Assembly: GCA_966212235.1 (NCBI GenBank)
Contig: CBIHPP010000029.1
Span: 1 to 64,000 of the forward strand
Length of the DNA: 64,000 nt
Direction: 5' to 3'
Source: Niastella sp966212235
GTDB taxonomy: Bacteria; Bacteroidota; Bacteroidia; Chitinophagales; Chitinophagaceae
Part shown: in pieces, positions 42,679 through 52,368 of the stretch
Layout: every line of letters begins with the position of its first letter
Numbering within the stretch: position 1 is the first letter of the stretch
Made by a program: the position numbers and the translations under genes
The notes under the pieces: generated by a model
Told to the model about the DNA's origin: nothing
What the model saw: the letters and a program-made list of their open reading frames with translations, nothing else
The model's database searches: none

Positions 42679-43073
42679 ATTGCTTCCGATTTTATTATTT
42701 CTCTAATCATTAATTTGTAACCATTGCTCATTATTAATCCCACCCCCGAAAGCTCATTAGCCAATACACGTGCATCATGCCAATTGCGATACAGCATTTC
42801 TTTCTCGTCAATAGAAAGTTCACAACATTTCAAAAGGGTGCCGGTGAATACATAATCCCTGTCGAGCCATTCTTCTTTCCACCATTTCCAGAAAATGGGG
42901 TGCTGTAGCACTTCGTCAATAGCCCCGGGATCTTTTGATATATAATATTGCAGGTACAAACAGCCGCACTGATACTGAAAGGCTCCATACTGCAGTTCAC
43001 TCCAATTCAACCAATCACATATTTGCGATTTGAATTCCGTAGCCGGATTATCTTGTAATAATATATATGTCAT
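42675..43073 (-). CDS. Hypothetical protein, first gene of the gam set
   Basis: 132 residues, no family recognised. No signal or membrane segment. It is unusually rich in Trp, Tyr and Cys (CDWLNWSELQYGAFQYQCGC; WKWWKEEWLDR). Its 4-bp overlap with the DnaA-like gene shows translational coupling, so it belongs to the same operon, whose promoter must lie in the 300-bp region shared with the divergent repressor. Confidence 0.6.
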   Translation of the reverse strand: MTYILLQDNPATEFKSQICDWLNWSELQYGAFQYQCGCLYLQYYISKDPGAIDEVLQHPIFWKWWKEEWLDRDYVFTGTLLKCCELSIDEKEMLYRNWHDARVLANELSGVGLIMSNGYKLMIREIIKSEAI

Positions 43074-43374
43074 GGTCAGGCGACTTAAAAAGCATTGATT
43101 AATCAGTAATTCCCCTCAATTCAAATTCACGTTATAGTTTAATGGCTTTAGCAGGGTCTTTCAAGTATCATCAGCACAAGGAGTCGATTTTTGGGGATAA
43201 AGCCCTAACCACATGAATATCTGCCACAAGAGTTGTCACACACCGCCCGCGTAGTGCTGTTTCGTCGTATTTTTGCATACTTTTAGCCTCTTGCATATTT
43301 GTATCGCTATTTGATACAGCAAATATATGCCTCATTTTTCGACATTCCAATAAATGAGGCAAAAAATTTACTTT
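43074..43374. promoter_or_regulatory. Divergent operator/promoter region of the repressor and gam operon
   Basis: An inverted repeat TGTATC-(7 nt)-GATACA lies at 43300-43318. A perfect 10-bp inverted repeat TGCCTCATTT / AAATGAGGCA lies at 43328-43337 and 43352-43361, just before the repressor ATG. The left arm with its flank (TGCCTCATTTTTCGACATT, 43328-43346) recurs exactly inside the repressor gene at 43530-43548. This is the expected layout of an autoregulated phage-type switch, although binding is not shown. The rest of the region shows no gene. Confidence 0.55.
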
Positions 43375-44265
43375 ATGTCAACTTTTTTTGCAAGCAATCT
43401 GTCTTTTTTAAGGAAAAAAAAGGGGTTGACCCAAATAGAAGTCGCTACCGCACTGGGTTTGAAGCGTAATACCTTTTCAAATTACGAAACCACCCATTCT
43501 GAGCCGGATTTGGGCACATTAGAAAAAATTGCCTCATTTTTCGACATTTCGATTGACGAGTTACTCAGCATTGACCTGTCAAAGGAGGCCCTTATTGAAT
43601 ACAGGGAAGGAGATGAGAACAAAGAAGTCACAAAAACAGGCGGAAACAACACCCCGCAAACCGGTCAATTGTTACCGCCGATCGATGATGACATGCCGGT
43701 TTCTGTTGTTGGTAATACATTATTTCCTTACCGCCGGTTCCAGGCGCCAAAAATTATCACTGTAGATAGTCAGGGTGAAGAGAACATTATATATGTGCCT
43801 GTAAAGGCCAGGGCTGGTTATTTATCTGGATATGGCGATGCCCAGTTTATTCAATCTTTATCTGCCTACCGGTTGCCCGGTTATACCAATGGTACTTACC
43901 GGATATTTGAAGTGGAGGGGCATTCCATGTTTCCCACCTTGCAGGATGCCGACCGCGTTATTGCCCGTTGGGCCGATATTTCAGAAGTTCGCGACGACCG
44001 CGTTTATGTGCTCGTTACCCGTTTCTCCGGGGTATTAATTAAGCGGTTGATCAACCGCCATCATGAAGGAAAGATCATTGTAAAAAGCGATAATAATCCT
44101 ACCGGCGAATTCCCCACCATCGTTTTGGATGTAGATGAGGTTACCGAGATCTGGTATGTAGTTGAACGATGGACAAAGCAACTGCCTGGTCCGGGGGAAA
44201 TTTATAAACGACTGGTGAATATAGAAGCAGAACTGGCGATGCTCAAGCAACGCTTTGGGCAGTAG
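43375..44265 (+). CDS. XRE-family repressor with S24 (LexA-like) domain
   Basis: CI/LexA-type repressor of 296 residues. The HTH_XRE domain (about 6-62, LTQIEVATALGLKRNTFSNYE) is followed by a disordered linker (75-115) and an S24 peptidase domain. Candidate self-cleavage site A147-G148 (KARAGYL), serine S184 (EGHSMFP) and lysine K223 (VLIKRL) are all present, so RecA-induced autoproteolysis is plausible. Met8 of the longer ORF was chosen because the upstream ATG falls inside an operator-like palindrome. It is divergent from the gam operon, the layout of a phage genetic switch. Confidence 0.88.
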   Translation: MSTFFASNLSFLRKKKGLTQIEVATALGLKRNTFSNYETTHSEPDLGTLEKIASFFDISIDELLSIDLSKEALIEYREGDENKEVTKTGGNNTPQTGQLLPPIDDDMPVSVVGNTLFPYRRFQAPKIITVDSQGEENIIYVPVKARAGYLSGYGDAQFIQSLSAYRLPGYTNGTYRIFEVEGHSMFPTLQDADRVIARWADISEVRDDRVYVLVTRFSGVLIKRLINRHHEGKIIVKSDNNPTGEFPTIVLDVDEVTEIWYVVERWTKQLPGPGEIYKRLVNIEAELAMLKQRFGQ

Positions 44266-44286
44266 ACCTTTCTTATAAATAATCTT

Positions 44287-44328
44287 AAAAAGCGATGTCG
44301 GGTCCTGTTGGATCCGGCATCGCTTTTA
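44287..44328. terminator. Bidirectional terminator
   Basis: An 18-bp stem with two G-T pairs (44288-44305 with 44310-44327), loop TGTT, with A5 on the left and T4 on the right. It lies between the convergent repressor and GH30 genes. Confidence 0.88.
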
Positions 44329-44346
44329 TACAGGCTCACATATATA

Positions 44347-45804
44347 TCATTCAATGATCAAAGTTGACATGGAATGTGGCAAGCTTGTAATCGCTGCCGC
44401 ATGGCCCAGAAGCCATACGTTGTATGCAACGGAATCGTTCGATAGATTTAAAACCTCCACAACCAATTTGCCATCGGGATTTATAAACGCAGTGGTTGCC
44501 AGTTTATCGCGGCTCGAAACGCTGCCTATTCGCCGGGCTCCTGCTTTCATAAACTTCGAGAAATGTCCTAAATAATAATACGCATTCGTGTAAATCAATT
44601 TGCCCGTTCTGGTATCGGCATGTACAGGCGCAAAACAAAAATTGCCCACGTGATTCGGTCCGCCGGTTTCATCAAGAAGTATATTCCAGTCGGTCCAGGC
44701 TACCGTACCATTATTAAAATCATTGATCATGGAGAAACCATATCGCTCACCGATTGCCCAGTCGGTAATACGGTTCATATCAAATTTCTCCACACATCCC
44801 TCGGTAAAAATGAGATTCTTATCTGGAAATGTTTCGTGTACTCTTTTCAGGTTCTCAAATTGCATGGCGCTGCCAGTCCAGGTTTCGTACCAGTGAAAAC
44901 CTATGCCCCAAACATACCGGGCTGCAGCCGGATCATTTAAAATAGTAGTCGCCCGCTGATACAACAGATCGCGGTTATGGTCCCACGCAATCAGTTTTTT
45001 ATTCCCCAGGCCTTGTTGCTGCAGGGTTGGACCTAAATATTTCTTTATAAAATCCCGTTCTTCTTCCGCCGTATAAATGCACGATTCCCAGCGTTGCTTT
45101 GCCATGGGTTCATTTTGCACAGTTAAACCCCATACGGGAATGCCTTTTGCCTCATAGGCCTTTATATACTTCACATAATAATTTGCCCAGCTTTGTTTAT
45201 AGTTCTCTTTTAATTTTCCGCCCTGCAACATGTTGTTGTTATCTTTCATCCAGGCCGGCGGGCTCCAGGGACTGATAAACAATGGCAGTTTACCACCTGC
45301 AGCTGCTATTGCCCGCCTGATCATAGGGATACGATATGCCTCATCGTGCTTTACATTAAATGTTTTCAACGCTGCATCATTGTCTGCAACATAGGTATAG
45401 CTGTCGCTCGAAAAATCGCAACTGTTCATATTTGTTCGCAACAGTGAGTAACCGATCCCATTCCCGGCATTGAAGTAAGCGTTTATCAGCTCCTCCTGGT
45501 TGGCGGCGGGCAATTTGGCAAATGTTTCGGCGCTGGCATCTGTAATGGCGCCACCTATGCCGGTTATGGTTTGAAATTTTCTGGCCGCATCTATAAACAC
45601 ACAAGGCTGTGTTTCCAATGGCTGGCCAAAAGGCGCAAGGGTAAGCGTGGCTGTTTTGGAAAGGCGATATTCTGTGTTTTCAGCGGTGGTATAAACCGTA
45701 ACGGTTTTATAGGACGTTTTGGAATATGCCCTGGTAGTTTCTTGCTGGGCATGTACATTAACAATCAGGATAACGGAAATTAAAAACGGGACAGGAATTT
45801 TCAT
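44347..45804 (-). CDS. GH30 glycosidase A
   Basis: Secreted GH30 (beta-glucanase/glucocerebrosidase clan) enzyme of 485 residues. Signal peptide 1-20 (NVHAQ), (beta/alpha)8 barrel with acid/base E232 (TVQNEPMAK) and nucleophile E335 (LIFTEGCVE), and a beta-sandwich C-terminus. FHWYETWTG and SPWSPPAWMK are family motifs. Bacteroidota GH30 enzymes of this kind include endo-beta-1,6-glucanases; exact subfamily is not determinable here. It is last in the minus-strand PUL 3 set, 19 bp after GH30 B. Confidence 0.93.
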   Translation of the reverse strand: MKIPVPFLISVILIVNVHAQQETTRAYSKTSYKTVTVYTTAENTEYRLSKTATLTLAPFGQPLETQPCVFIDAARKFQTITGIGGAITDASAETFAKLPAANQEELINAYFNAGNGIGYSLLRTNMNSCDFSSDSYTYVADNDAALKTFNVKHDEAYRIPMIRRAIAAAGGKLPLFISPWSPPAWMKDNNNMLQGGKLKENYKQSWANYYVKYIKAYEAKGIPVWGLTVQNEPMAKQRWESCIYTAEEERDFIKKYLGPTLQQQGLGNKKLIAWDHNRDLLYQRATTILNDPAAARYVWGIGFHWYETWTGSAMQFENLKRVHETFPDKNLIFTEGCVEKFDMNRITDWAIGERYGFSMINDFNNGTVAWTDWNILLDETGGPNHVGNFCFAPVHADTRTGKLIYTNAYYYLGHFSKFMKAGARRIGSVSSRDKLATTAFINPDGKLVVEVLNLSNDSVAYNVWLLGHAAAITSLPHSMSTLIIE

Positions 45805-45823
45805 TGTTTATCAGTTTTACCTT

Positions 45824-47287
45824 TTACCATACATAGGTTCCTACAGCACCGCCATTCAGGCTGGTGGTTATCATTTTGCCATTAAATTTTATATTGAAGG
45901 ACTCCGCGCTTGTTCCTTTATTTAATGCAATCAACACTTTTTTGCCTGCGGGGTTTTTAAATGCTACTGTTACGATAGAACCTGCATTGTTAGAACCAAT
46001 CCGTACCGAACCGGGACGAACAAATTTTGAACCGTGCGCGATAATGTAATACGATACATTTCTTGTTACGGTAGTACCAATAGTGAGGGCTCCTAAACAG
46101 CTTGAACAACCGCCGGGCGTATGCGGTTGATAACCGGGATCTGCCGCCAGGTTCCATTCCAGTACATTCCGGCTCCAGTTCCGCGTAGCGCCGATGACCA
46201 GGTTTTCAACGTGCCATTGCAGATCGCCGCTGAAATTACCAGGACCACCTACCCATTGCTCGGTGAAGTAAACATGTTTGTCGGGGTGCGCATTATGCAC
46301 CTGGGTAAGCGCGGTGATGCTGCCGCCATACAAATGAAATGCAGAACCATCAACATATGGTTTGGCTGCCGGATCATTTAAAATGGCCAGCGGATAATCG
46401 GGCCGGTCGGCATTGTGATCGTATGCAATTATTTTAGTAGCAATACCGGCCGCAACGAAGGCAGGACCCAAATGATCTTTTATGAATGTTGCCTGTTCTG
46501 CAGCCTGCATTACCATACTGGGGTTGTTACCACCATGTAATGGTTCATTTTGGGGTGTGATGGCATCAATGGAAATGCCTTCTTCCTTCATGGCCTGTAT
46601 ATATTTCACAAAATAGTTTGCATAGGCGGAATAATATTCGGGTTTCAGGCTGCCACCCACAAAACTGTTCTTTGTTTTCATCCATACGGGGGCCGACCAT
46701 GGCGAGCCTAATATTTTTATGGATGGATTTAATGCAATGATCTTTTTCAGGATGGGTATCAGGTCCTGTTTTTCCCTGTCAATACTGAAATGCGCCAGGG
46801 TTGCATCGGTTTCACCGGTAGGCATATCATTATAAGTGAAGGTAGTAGCGCTCAGGTCAGAGGCGCCGATACTAATACGCAAATAACTAACCCCGATGTT
46901 TGTACTGTCCCACAAAAAAAGTTCCTTTAATAATGGATCGAGTGTAGAAGCAGGCAGTGCATTCAACAACGAAGCGCTTCCTCCGGTCAACGTATATCCG
47001 AAGCCATCGATCGATTGAAATGTTTGCGTGGTGTCTACCTCAATGGTAGTACCGGCATTGCCGGTTCCTGAAAATACCAGGCTTACATTCTGCCTGTTGA
47101 ACAGGGCAAGCTGATCAGGCTGTGTTAAATAAAACAGCACCTCCGTTGCTACCGGCGGCGGCGGCGAGGGTGGCGGATTTTCTGTGACCTTGCTTTTGTT
47201 GCAACTGCCGGTCAGCATCAGCCAAACCAACCATAAACCAACACTATTAAACATAACGAATGAATAATTTCTTTTTACTGACTTCAT
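45824..47287 (-). CDS. GH30 glycosidase B, lipoprotein
   Basis: 487 residues. The Met used (MKSVKR, 15 codons inside the ORF) is followed by a leader with lipobox LTGSC (Cys29) and a Pro-rich spacer, suggesting surface anchoring. The GH30 barrel has acid/base E248 (TPQNEPLHG) and nucleophile E343 (VYFTEQWVG), and the C-terminal sandwich ends with a Gly/Val-rich strand. Its sequence and likely location differ from GH30 A, so the pair may split surface and periplasmic cutting of one beta-glucan, such as beta-1,6-glucan. The 161-bp gap to susD holds a palindrome. Confidence 0.92.
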   Translation of the reverse strand: MKSVKRNYSFVMFNSVGLWLVWLMLTGSCNKSKVTENPPPSPPPPVATEVLFYLTQPDQLALFNRQNVSLVFSGTGNAGTTIEVDTTQTFQSIDGFGYTLTGGSASLLNALPASTLDPLLKELFLWDSTNIGVSYLRISIGASDLSATTFTYNDMPTGETDATLAHFSIDREKQDLIPILKKIIALNPSIKILGSPWSAPVWMKTKNSFVGGSLKPEYYSAYANYFVKYIQAMKEEGISIDAITPQNEPLHGGNNPSMVMQAAEQATFIKDHLGPAFVAAGIATKIIAYDHNADRPDYPLAILNDPAAKPYVDGSAFHLYGGSITALTQVHNAHPDKHVYFTEQWVGGPGNFSGDLQWHVENLVIGATRNWSRNVLEWNLAADPGYQPHTPGGCSSCLGALTIGTTVTRNVSYYIIAHGSKFVRPGSVRIGSNNAGSIVTVAFKNPAGKKVLIALNKGTSAESFNIKFNGKMITTSLNGGAVGTYVW

Positions 47288-47370
47288 CGGATAAGTTTTG
47301 TTAAGGTGTGCCATACTATAAAAGTGTGACACACCTTAATACTTAGGATCCTGGGCGTCCTATTGAAAAG

Positions 47371-47449
47371 TTTGTGGTTTGAGGTTTATGGTTTGTGGTT
47401 CGCTCAAAGTGCGGCAGCAACCTCAAACAACAAACCATAAACTACAAAC
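47371..47449. repeat. Imperfect palindrome between susD and the GH30 genes
   Basis: GGTTTATGGTTTGTGGTT on the left faces AACAACAAACCATAAAC on the right, ending at the susD stop codon. The GGTTTATGGTTTG core is shared with 13641-13660, which sits at the equivalent position after the susD of PUL 1. Confidence 0.5.
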
Positions 47450-48960
47450 TAATTATACAGCGGATTCTGCTTGATATTCGTCCCCTGTGTTTCACGGTAA
47501 GGAATGGGGAATATTTCATGTTTTCCCTGTACAAAACCCTTGCTTCCCAAAACAGCAGGCGCATCGCCCCACCGTACTAGGTCGAACCAACGGTGTCCTT
47601 CACCTGCCAGCTCAGCCCTGCGTTCGCTTTTAATAGCGGCCAGGGTAACCGGCACGGAAGTCAATCCAGCACGTGTTCTTACCGCATCCAGTAAGGCCTG
47701 CGCCCTGGCGCCGGTAGCGCCCAATGCTTCGGCTTCCATTAAATAGGTATCGGCCAACCGGATGATATACGTGTTTTGCCGATAATTCAGGTCGGCGGCA
47801 CCAGTACCTTTTGATACGTCAACTTTACGCGGCAGAAATTTATTCAGGAAATACCCGGTATTCATGTAACCGGCAATGTATTTGGCCTTACCGGCTGATT
47901 GCAGCACATTCATATCAATCAAAGTAGCATCCTTACGTGGGTCATTTTTTATAAAATCATAAAAATTCTGTGTAAACACCAGGAAGCTCCAGCCAGATGG
48001 CAGGTCTGGTGCAGAAGGATCTAATCTTTCATAACTTCTCGGCCCTACCATAACATTCACCGTATTGCCTTCATCACGGCCACTGCCCCAGAAACCCCAG
48101 TCGGAGTTGCCGGCAGCACTATGCGTTTCTTCCAGGATAGATTCGCTGTTATACTTGTTCGAAACAGTCCACAGGTCACTGAAGTTAATTAAGAGCTTAT
48201 AACCAAATGTACTGGTGCCCCCGGGTGTGCCATTTACTTCGGCCAGTTGCTGGGCAGCCAGCGCATTCTTTTTCTCGTACAGGTAAACTTTTCCCAATAA
48301 TGCTTTGGCAGCGCCTTTGGTAAAACGGCCGCCTTCAGTGGCAGCATTAATAGTTGCCGGCAAATCGGTGATCGCGTCAGTGAGGTCTTTTTCAATCTGC
48401 GCATATACATCTTCGGGCTTTGCCTGTTCCACATCATACATGTTGGCGGTATTTAAGGGATCCAGGATCAATGGAACGTTCTTAAACATGCGCACCAGGT
48501 TGAAATAATAAAATGCCCGCAATGCTTTTGCTTCAGCAGCAAATCGTTTTATCAAATTACCATCCATGGGTACATTAGGCAGCTTTTGCAGCAGTATATT
48601 GGCTCTGGCTATACCCTGATAAGGATCATTCCAATAGCTAACTGCCATTATGTTGGCTGTCATGGTATAATTTGAGAAAGACTGCAATTGCGTGCCATCG
48701 GTGGCGCCACCGCCTCCGGTAACATGATCGTCGGAGCCCGAGTTCATCAGCGCGAGCATATTTTCAAACCCACCTGAATTTTTTCTCAACGGATCATATA
48801 CACCAACCAGCGCAGCATAAGCCTGGTCCTGATTGCTATAGTAATATTCAGTTAGAAACTGACCCTGCGGTTGTATATCAACGAAACTTTTTTTACATGC
48901 ACCCAGGGTATTGATAATAATTACCGCAATAATTAAGTAGTTTATTTTTATGGTTCGCAT
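47449..48960 (-). CDS. SusD-like glycan-binding lipoprotein (PUL 3)
   Basis: Surface lipoprotein, 503 residues. Lipobox LGAC (Cys22) then KKSFVDIQPQG, followed by SusD/RagB features such as AAEAKALRAFYYFNLVRMFKNVPLI near 140-165 and the C-terminal RRAELAGEGHRWFDLVRWG and EIFPIPYRE segments. The stop is TAG. Partner of the SusC encoded 25 bp upstream; expected to bind the glucan fragments released by the two GH30 and the GH5 enzymes. Confidence 0.95.
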   Translation of the reverse strand: MRTIKINYLIIAVIIINTLGACKKSFVDIQPQGQFLTEYYYSNQDQAYAALVGVYDPLRKNSGGFENMLALMNSGSDDHVTGGGGATDGTQLQSFSNYTMTANIMAVSYWNDPYQGIARANILLQKLPNVPMDGNLIKRFAAEAKALRAFYYFNLVRMFKNVPLILDPLNTANMYDVEQAKPEDVYAQIEKDLTDAITDLPATINAATEGGRFTKGAAKALLGKVYLYEKKNALAAQQLAEVNGTPGGTSTFGYKLLINFSDLWTVSNKYNSESILEETHSAAGNSDWGFWGSGRDEGNTVNVMVGPRSYERLDPSAPDLPSGWSFLVFTQNFYDFIKNDPRKDATLIDMNVLQSAGKAKYIAGYMNTGYFLNKFLPRKVDVSKGTGAADLNYRQNTYIIRLADTYLMEAEALGATGARAQALLDAVRTRAGLTSVPVTLAAIKSERRAELAGEGHRWFDLVRWGDAPAVLGSKGFVQGKHEIFPIPYRETQGTNIKQNPLYN

Positions 48961-48985
48961 AACCTGTAATTAGTTTGGTGAATAA

Positions 48986-51900
48986 TTAGAATTGCAACTG
49001 TACGCCGCCAACAAATGAACGGGCCTGTGGATAAACGCCTCTGTCAACGCCAAACACAACACCACCAATTTCCGGATCATAGCCGGTGTATCCGGTTATG
49101 GTGAACAAATTCTCGGCAGTTACATACACCCGCAGTCTGCTGGCTTTTATCTTGCTTACCAGTCTTTCAGGTAAAGTATAACCCAACTGCACCAGTTTGA
49201 AACGGGTATAATCACCTTTCTCCAGGTAGAAATTGGACATTCTTGTAAAGTTGCCATTGGCGTCATTGTTTGTCAAACGCGGATTATCGTTCGAAGTGCC
49301 TTCGCCTGTCCACCGACCCAACACTTCTGTTTGATAGTTGGCGGTACCAATATCAAGGCGGCGCAATCCCTGGAATATTTTGTTGCCTCCGGCGCCTTGA
49401 AAAAATACCATTAAGTCGAACTCTTTATAACCGGCATTCAGCGTTAAGCCATATGAATATTTGGGAATACTGCTGCCCAGCCAGGTCTTATCCAGATTAT
49501 CATTGGTGATCATGCCATCATCATTGACATCTACCCAGCGGAAATCACCGGGTTTGGCGTTAGGTTGTAACAGATCGCCACTCTTATTTTTATAGGCATT
49601 GATCTCGGCCTGGTTTTGAAAGATACCGGCTGTTTGAAAACCAAAGAAGGCGTTATACGATTGGTTTTTTTCTATACGGGTTACAGCACCCATCGTTTGG
49701 AAACTGGCTTCACCAACTATAAAATCGGCATCCTTCTGTATATAAGTAACTTTATTTTTCAGGGAAGAAAAATTAGCATTCACGCCCAGGTTGAACTCAC
49801 CAATGCTTTTACGATAACCCAATTCAATATCTACTCCGCGGTTTTCCATATCAGCCAAATTGGCTACCGGTGAAACACTTACGCCTACATAGCCAGGGAT
49901 GGTAACCGGACGTAAAATGCCAGTGGTCTTTTTGATAAAGTAATCTACACTCAGGGTAAGCGACCTGATCAATTGCGCATCAAAACCAATATTGGTTTGC
50001 GATGTTTCTTCCCAATGCAAATCTTTGTTATCAAGCGATTCCGGTGCATATCCGGTGGTAATGTTATCCTGGTTACCCAATGTATAGTTGAACCCACCTG
50101 TTACTGTAGATAAATAACCAAAGTTCCTGATGGCATCATTACCTACCACACCATACCCACCTCTGAACTTTAACCGGTCTACAATTTTGTTAGCTGGCCA
50201 AAACGCTTCATTCGAAGCATTCCAACCCAATGAGAAGGACGGGAACACGCCATATTTTTTATTAAACCCAAACCTTGTTGAACCATCCCTTCTGATGATA
50301 CCGGTGAACAGGTATTTTTCGTCATAGTTATAACTTAACCGGGCAAACAGCGATGACAATTTGTGTTTGACGAGGTCAGAGGCTGTCGTGTTCCTGCTTG
50401 TCGCTGGTATATCGAAGTTAAAAGAGGCATCCTTGTAACTCGAGATAGGAAGGTTTGAATACGTGATATTGGACCCACCGCCGATATTCTCTACGTAAGC
50501 GCCCTGGCCCAATAACATCGTTACATTATGCTTATCGAAACTATTGGTATACGTTAATGTATTTTCAATATTCCAGTTGAAGCTGTTGTTATTGGTTTTA
50601 TTAAAATTATTCTGTGAAGTTTTTACCGTAGCACTCAGGTAATAGAAAGGCGTGAATCCCTGGCTGCCCCAATAGGCTAATTTGCCACCCAGTGTTGATC
50701 TTACTTTAAAATGTTTACCAAGAGCAGCTTCGAGATATGTATTACCCACAAAATCGTCGGACCAGCCATACTGTCCCAACCGGGTTTGAATATACGCGAC
50801 AGGGTTGCTCATTTCCTGGCCTACTACCCCTGAAATTCCATACGGGTTTCCGTCTTTATCTTTTATTGTCGGATTATTGCTGTAAGGATTTGCATTGGCA
50901 ATGGCCGGATCTGTAATGATCAACGGAGTAACAGGATCGAGATTGATGGCTGAAGATAACGGACCGCCAAATTCGCTGTTGGTATTACCAATGCCAACTG
51001 TTTTCTGATGTGAGTACCCTAAGTTCTCTCCAAAGGTTAGGAACTTTGTAAGCTTATGTGTGGAATTGATCCGGATATTTTTCCGGGTATAATTCGAGAT
51101 CGGTCCGGCAACAATACCTTCCTGGTCCTGGTAACCGAACGACATATAAAAGGAGGACCTTTCACTTCCACCGCTCAGGCTTACTTCATGCGAATAGCGG
51201 GCCGCCTTATTAAAAATAGCATCCTGCCAATCGGTGCCAGCGCCCAGTGAAGCAGGATCAGCATATACTTTGGCGCCACCGGCATTCACCGATTTCTCAT
51301 TTATAATAGTGGCATACTGAGTGGCATTCAACAGATCCAGTTTTTTATTCACCCTGGATATACCATAGAATCCATTATAGTTCACAGTTAGCCGGCCACT
51401 TTTGCCTTTTTTTGTGGTAACCAGAATTACACCAGAAGCGGCCCGGGTTCCATAAATAGCAGAGGAAGCGGCATCTTTCAATACTTCAATAGATTCAATG
51501 TCACTTTGGTTCAGGAAACCAATACCACCCTGATCTACCACCACACCGTCTACTACCCATAGCGGATTGTTGCCGCCTTCGCCAGGATTGCCCTGGTTAA
51601 ATGTAGTAATACCCCGTACCCGGATGGTAGACGCAGAACCAGGCTGGCCATTGTTCTGGGCAATGCTTACACCAGCTACCCTTCCCTGTAAGGCCTGCTC
51701 AATCCGGTTACTGGGCACATTTTCCAGGTCTTTTGCCTTTACACTGGAGATGGCCCCCGTAACCACTTTTTTACTTTGGGTACCATACCCGATCACGACC
51801 ACCTCATCGAGGTCTAAGGACCCTACGTCTTCCAGTTGTACAGTTAAAGAGCCGCTTTCGGGAATGGCTAGTTCCCGGTTGGTCATGCCAACAAAAGAAA

Positions 51901-52126
51901 CAACCAACAGGACTTTCCTGTTGGGAACCTTAAGAGAGAAGTTGCCGCTGGCATCAGTTGTAGTACCCAAATTTGTTCCTTTAACAGCTACGGTAGCCCC
52001 TATTACAGGCTCACCATTTTTGGTATTGACCTTACCGGTCACGACCATATCCTGTGCCAACACAGGCGACAAGAGAGCCTGTAATACAAGCAATACGACG
52101 ACAAAGCGCAGAATTTTCATATGCAA
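48986..52126 (-). CDS. SusC-like TonB-dependent transporter (PUL 3)
   Basis: 1046 residues. Signal peptide about 1-24 (the start could be Met3), carboxypeptidase-like domain (about 27-105; VTGKVNTKNGEPVIGATV), plug with VVVIGYGTQSKKVVTGA and VLKDAASSAIYGTRAASGVI, then the barrel ending in a terminal Phe (GVQLQF). No STN domain, so it is not expected to signal through FecR; the divergent propeller regulator probably does this job. A terminator upstream separates it from the GH5 gene. Confidence 0.96.
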   Translation of the reverse strand: MHMKILRFVVVLLVLQALLSPVLAQDMVVTGKVNTKNGEPVIGATVAVKGTNLGTTTDASGNFSLKVPNRKVLLVVSFVGMTNRELAIPESGSLTVQLEDVGSLDLDEVVVIGYGTQSKKVVTGAISSVKAKDLENVPSNRIEQALQGRVAGVSIAQNNGQPGSASTIRVRGITTFNQGNPGEGGNNPLWVVDGVVVDQGGIGFLNQSDIESIEVLKDAASSAIYGTRAASGVILVTTKKGKSGRLTVNYNGFYGISRVNKKLDLLNATQYATIINEKSVNAGGAKVYADPASLGAGTDWQDAIFNKAARYSHEVSLSGGSERSSFYMSFGYQDQEGIVAGPISNYTRKNIRINSTHKLTKFLTFGENLGYSHQKTVGIGNTNSEFGGPLSSAINLDPVTPLIITDPAIANANPYSNNPTIKDKDGNPYGISGVVGQEMSNPVAYIQTRLGQYGWSDDFVGNTYLEAALGKHFKVRSTLGGKLAYWGSQGFTPFYYLSATVKTSQNNFNKTNNNSFNWNIENTLTYTNSFDKHNVTMLLGQGAYVENIGGGSNITYSNLPISSYKDASFNFDIPATSRNTTASDLVKHKLSSLFARLSYNYDEKYLFTGIIRRDGSTRFGFNKKYGVFPSFSLGWNASNEAFWPANKIVDRLKFRGGYGVVGNDAIRNFGYLSTVTGGFNYTLGNQDNITTGYAPESLDNKDLHWEETSQTNIGFDAQLIRSLTLSVDYFIKKTTGILRPVTIPGYVGVSVSPVANLADMENRGVDIELGYRKSIGEFNLGVNANFSSLKNKVTYIQKDADFIVGEASFQTMGAVTRIEKNQSYNAFFGFQTAGIFQNQAEINAYKNKSGDLLQPNAKPGDFRWVDVNDDGMITNDNLDKTWLGSSIPKYSYGLTLNAGYKEFDLMVFFQGAGGNKIFQGLRRLDIGTANYQTEVLGRWTGEGTSNDNPRLTNNDANGNFTRMSNFYLEKGDYTRFKLVQLGYTLPERLVSKIKASRLRVYVTAENLFTITGYTGYDPEIGGVVFGVDRGVYPQARSFVGGVQLQF

Positions 52127-52321
52127 GTCAGTTGTTAGTTAATAATGTTTCAATCGATAATCTAAAGTAGCCAGATGAGGGACCCTGGCCTAATAAGGCG
52201 CCCAATCAATACCCCATCAAACTCCGCATATGTGTAGTGTATGCAGTTTTTTACCCCCTCTTTACCACATCATAAGGTTTATGCCCTGAGCGGTGGCGTT
52301 GCAATGCATTTCCTGCCAACT

Positions 52322-52347
52322 AAAAAGCCCCCGCAATCTGCGGGGGC
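52322..52347 (-). terminator. Terminator after GH5
   Basis: Perfect 8-bp GC stem GCCCCCGC-AATCT-GCGGGGGC; on the minus strand it is followed by T5. It splits GH5 from susC, so they are separate transcripts. Confidence 0.92.
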
Positions 52348-52368
52348 CTTTCAAATAATTGATAGATT

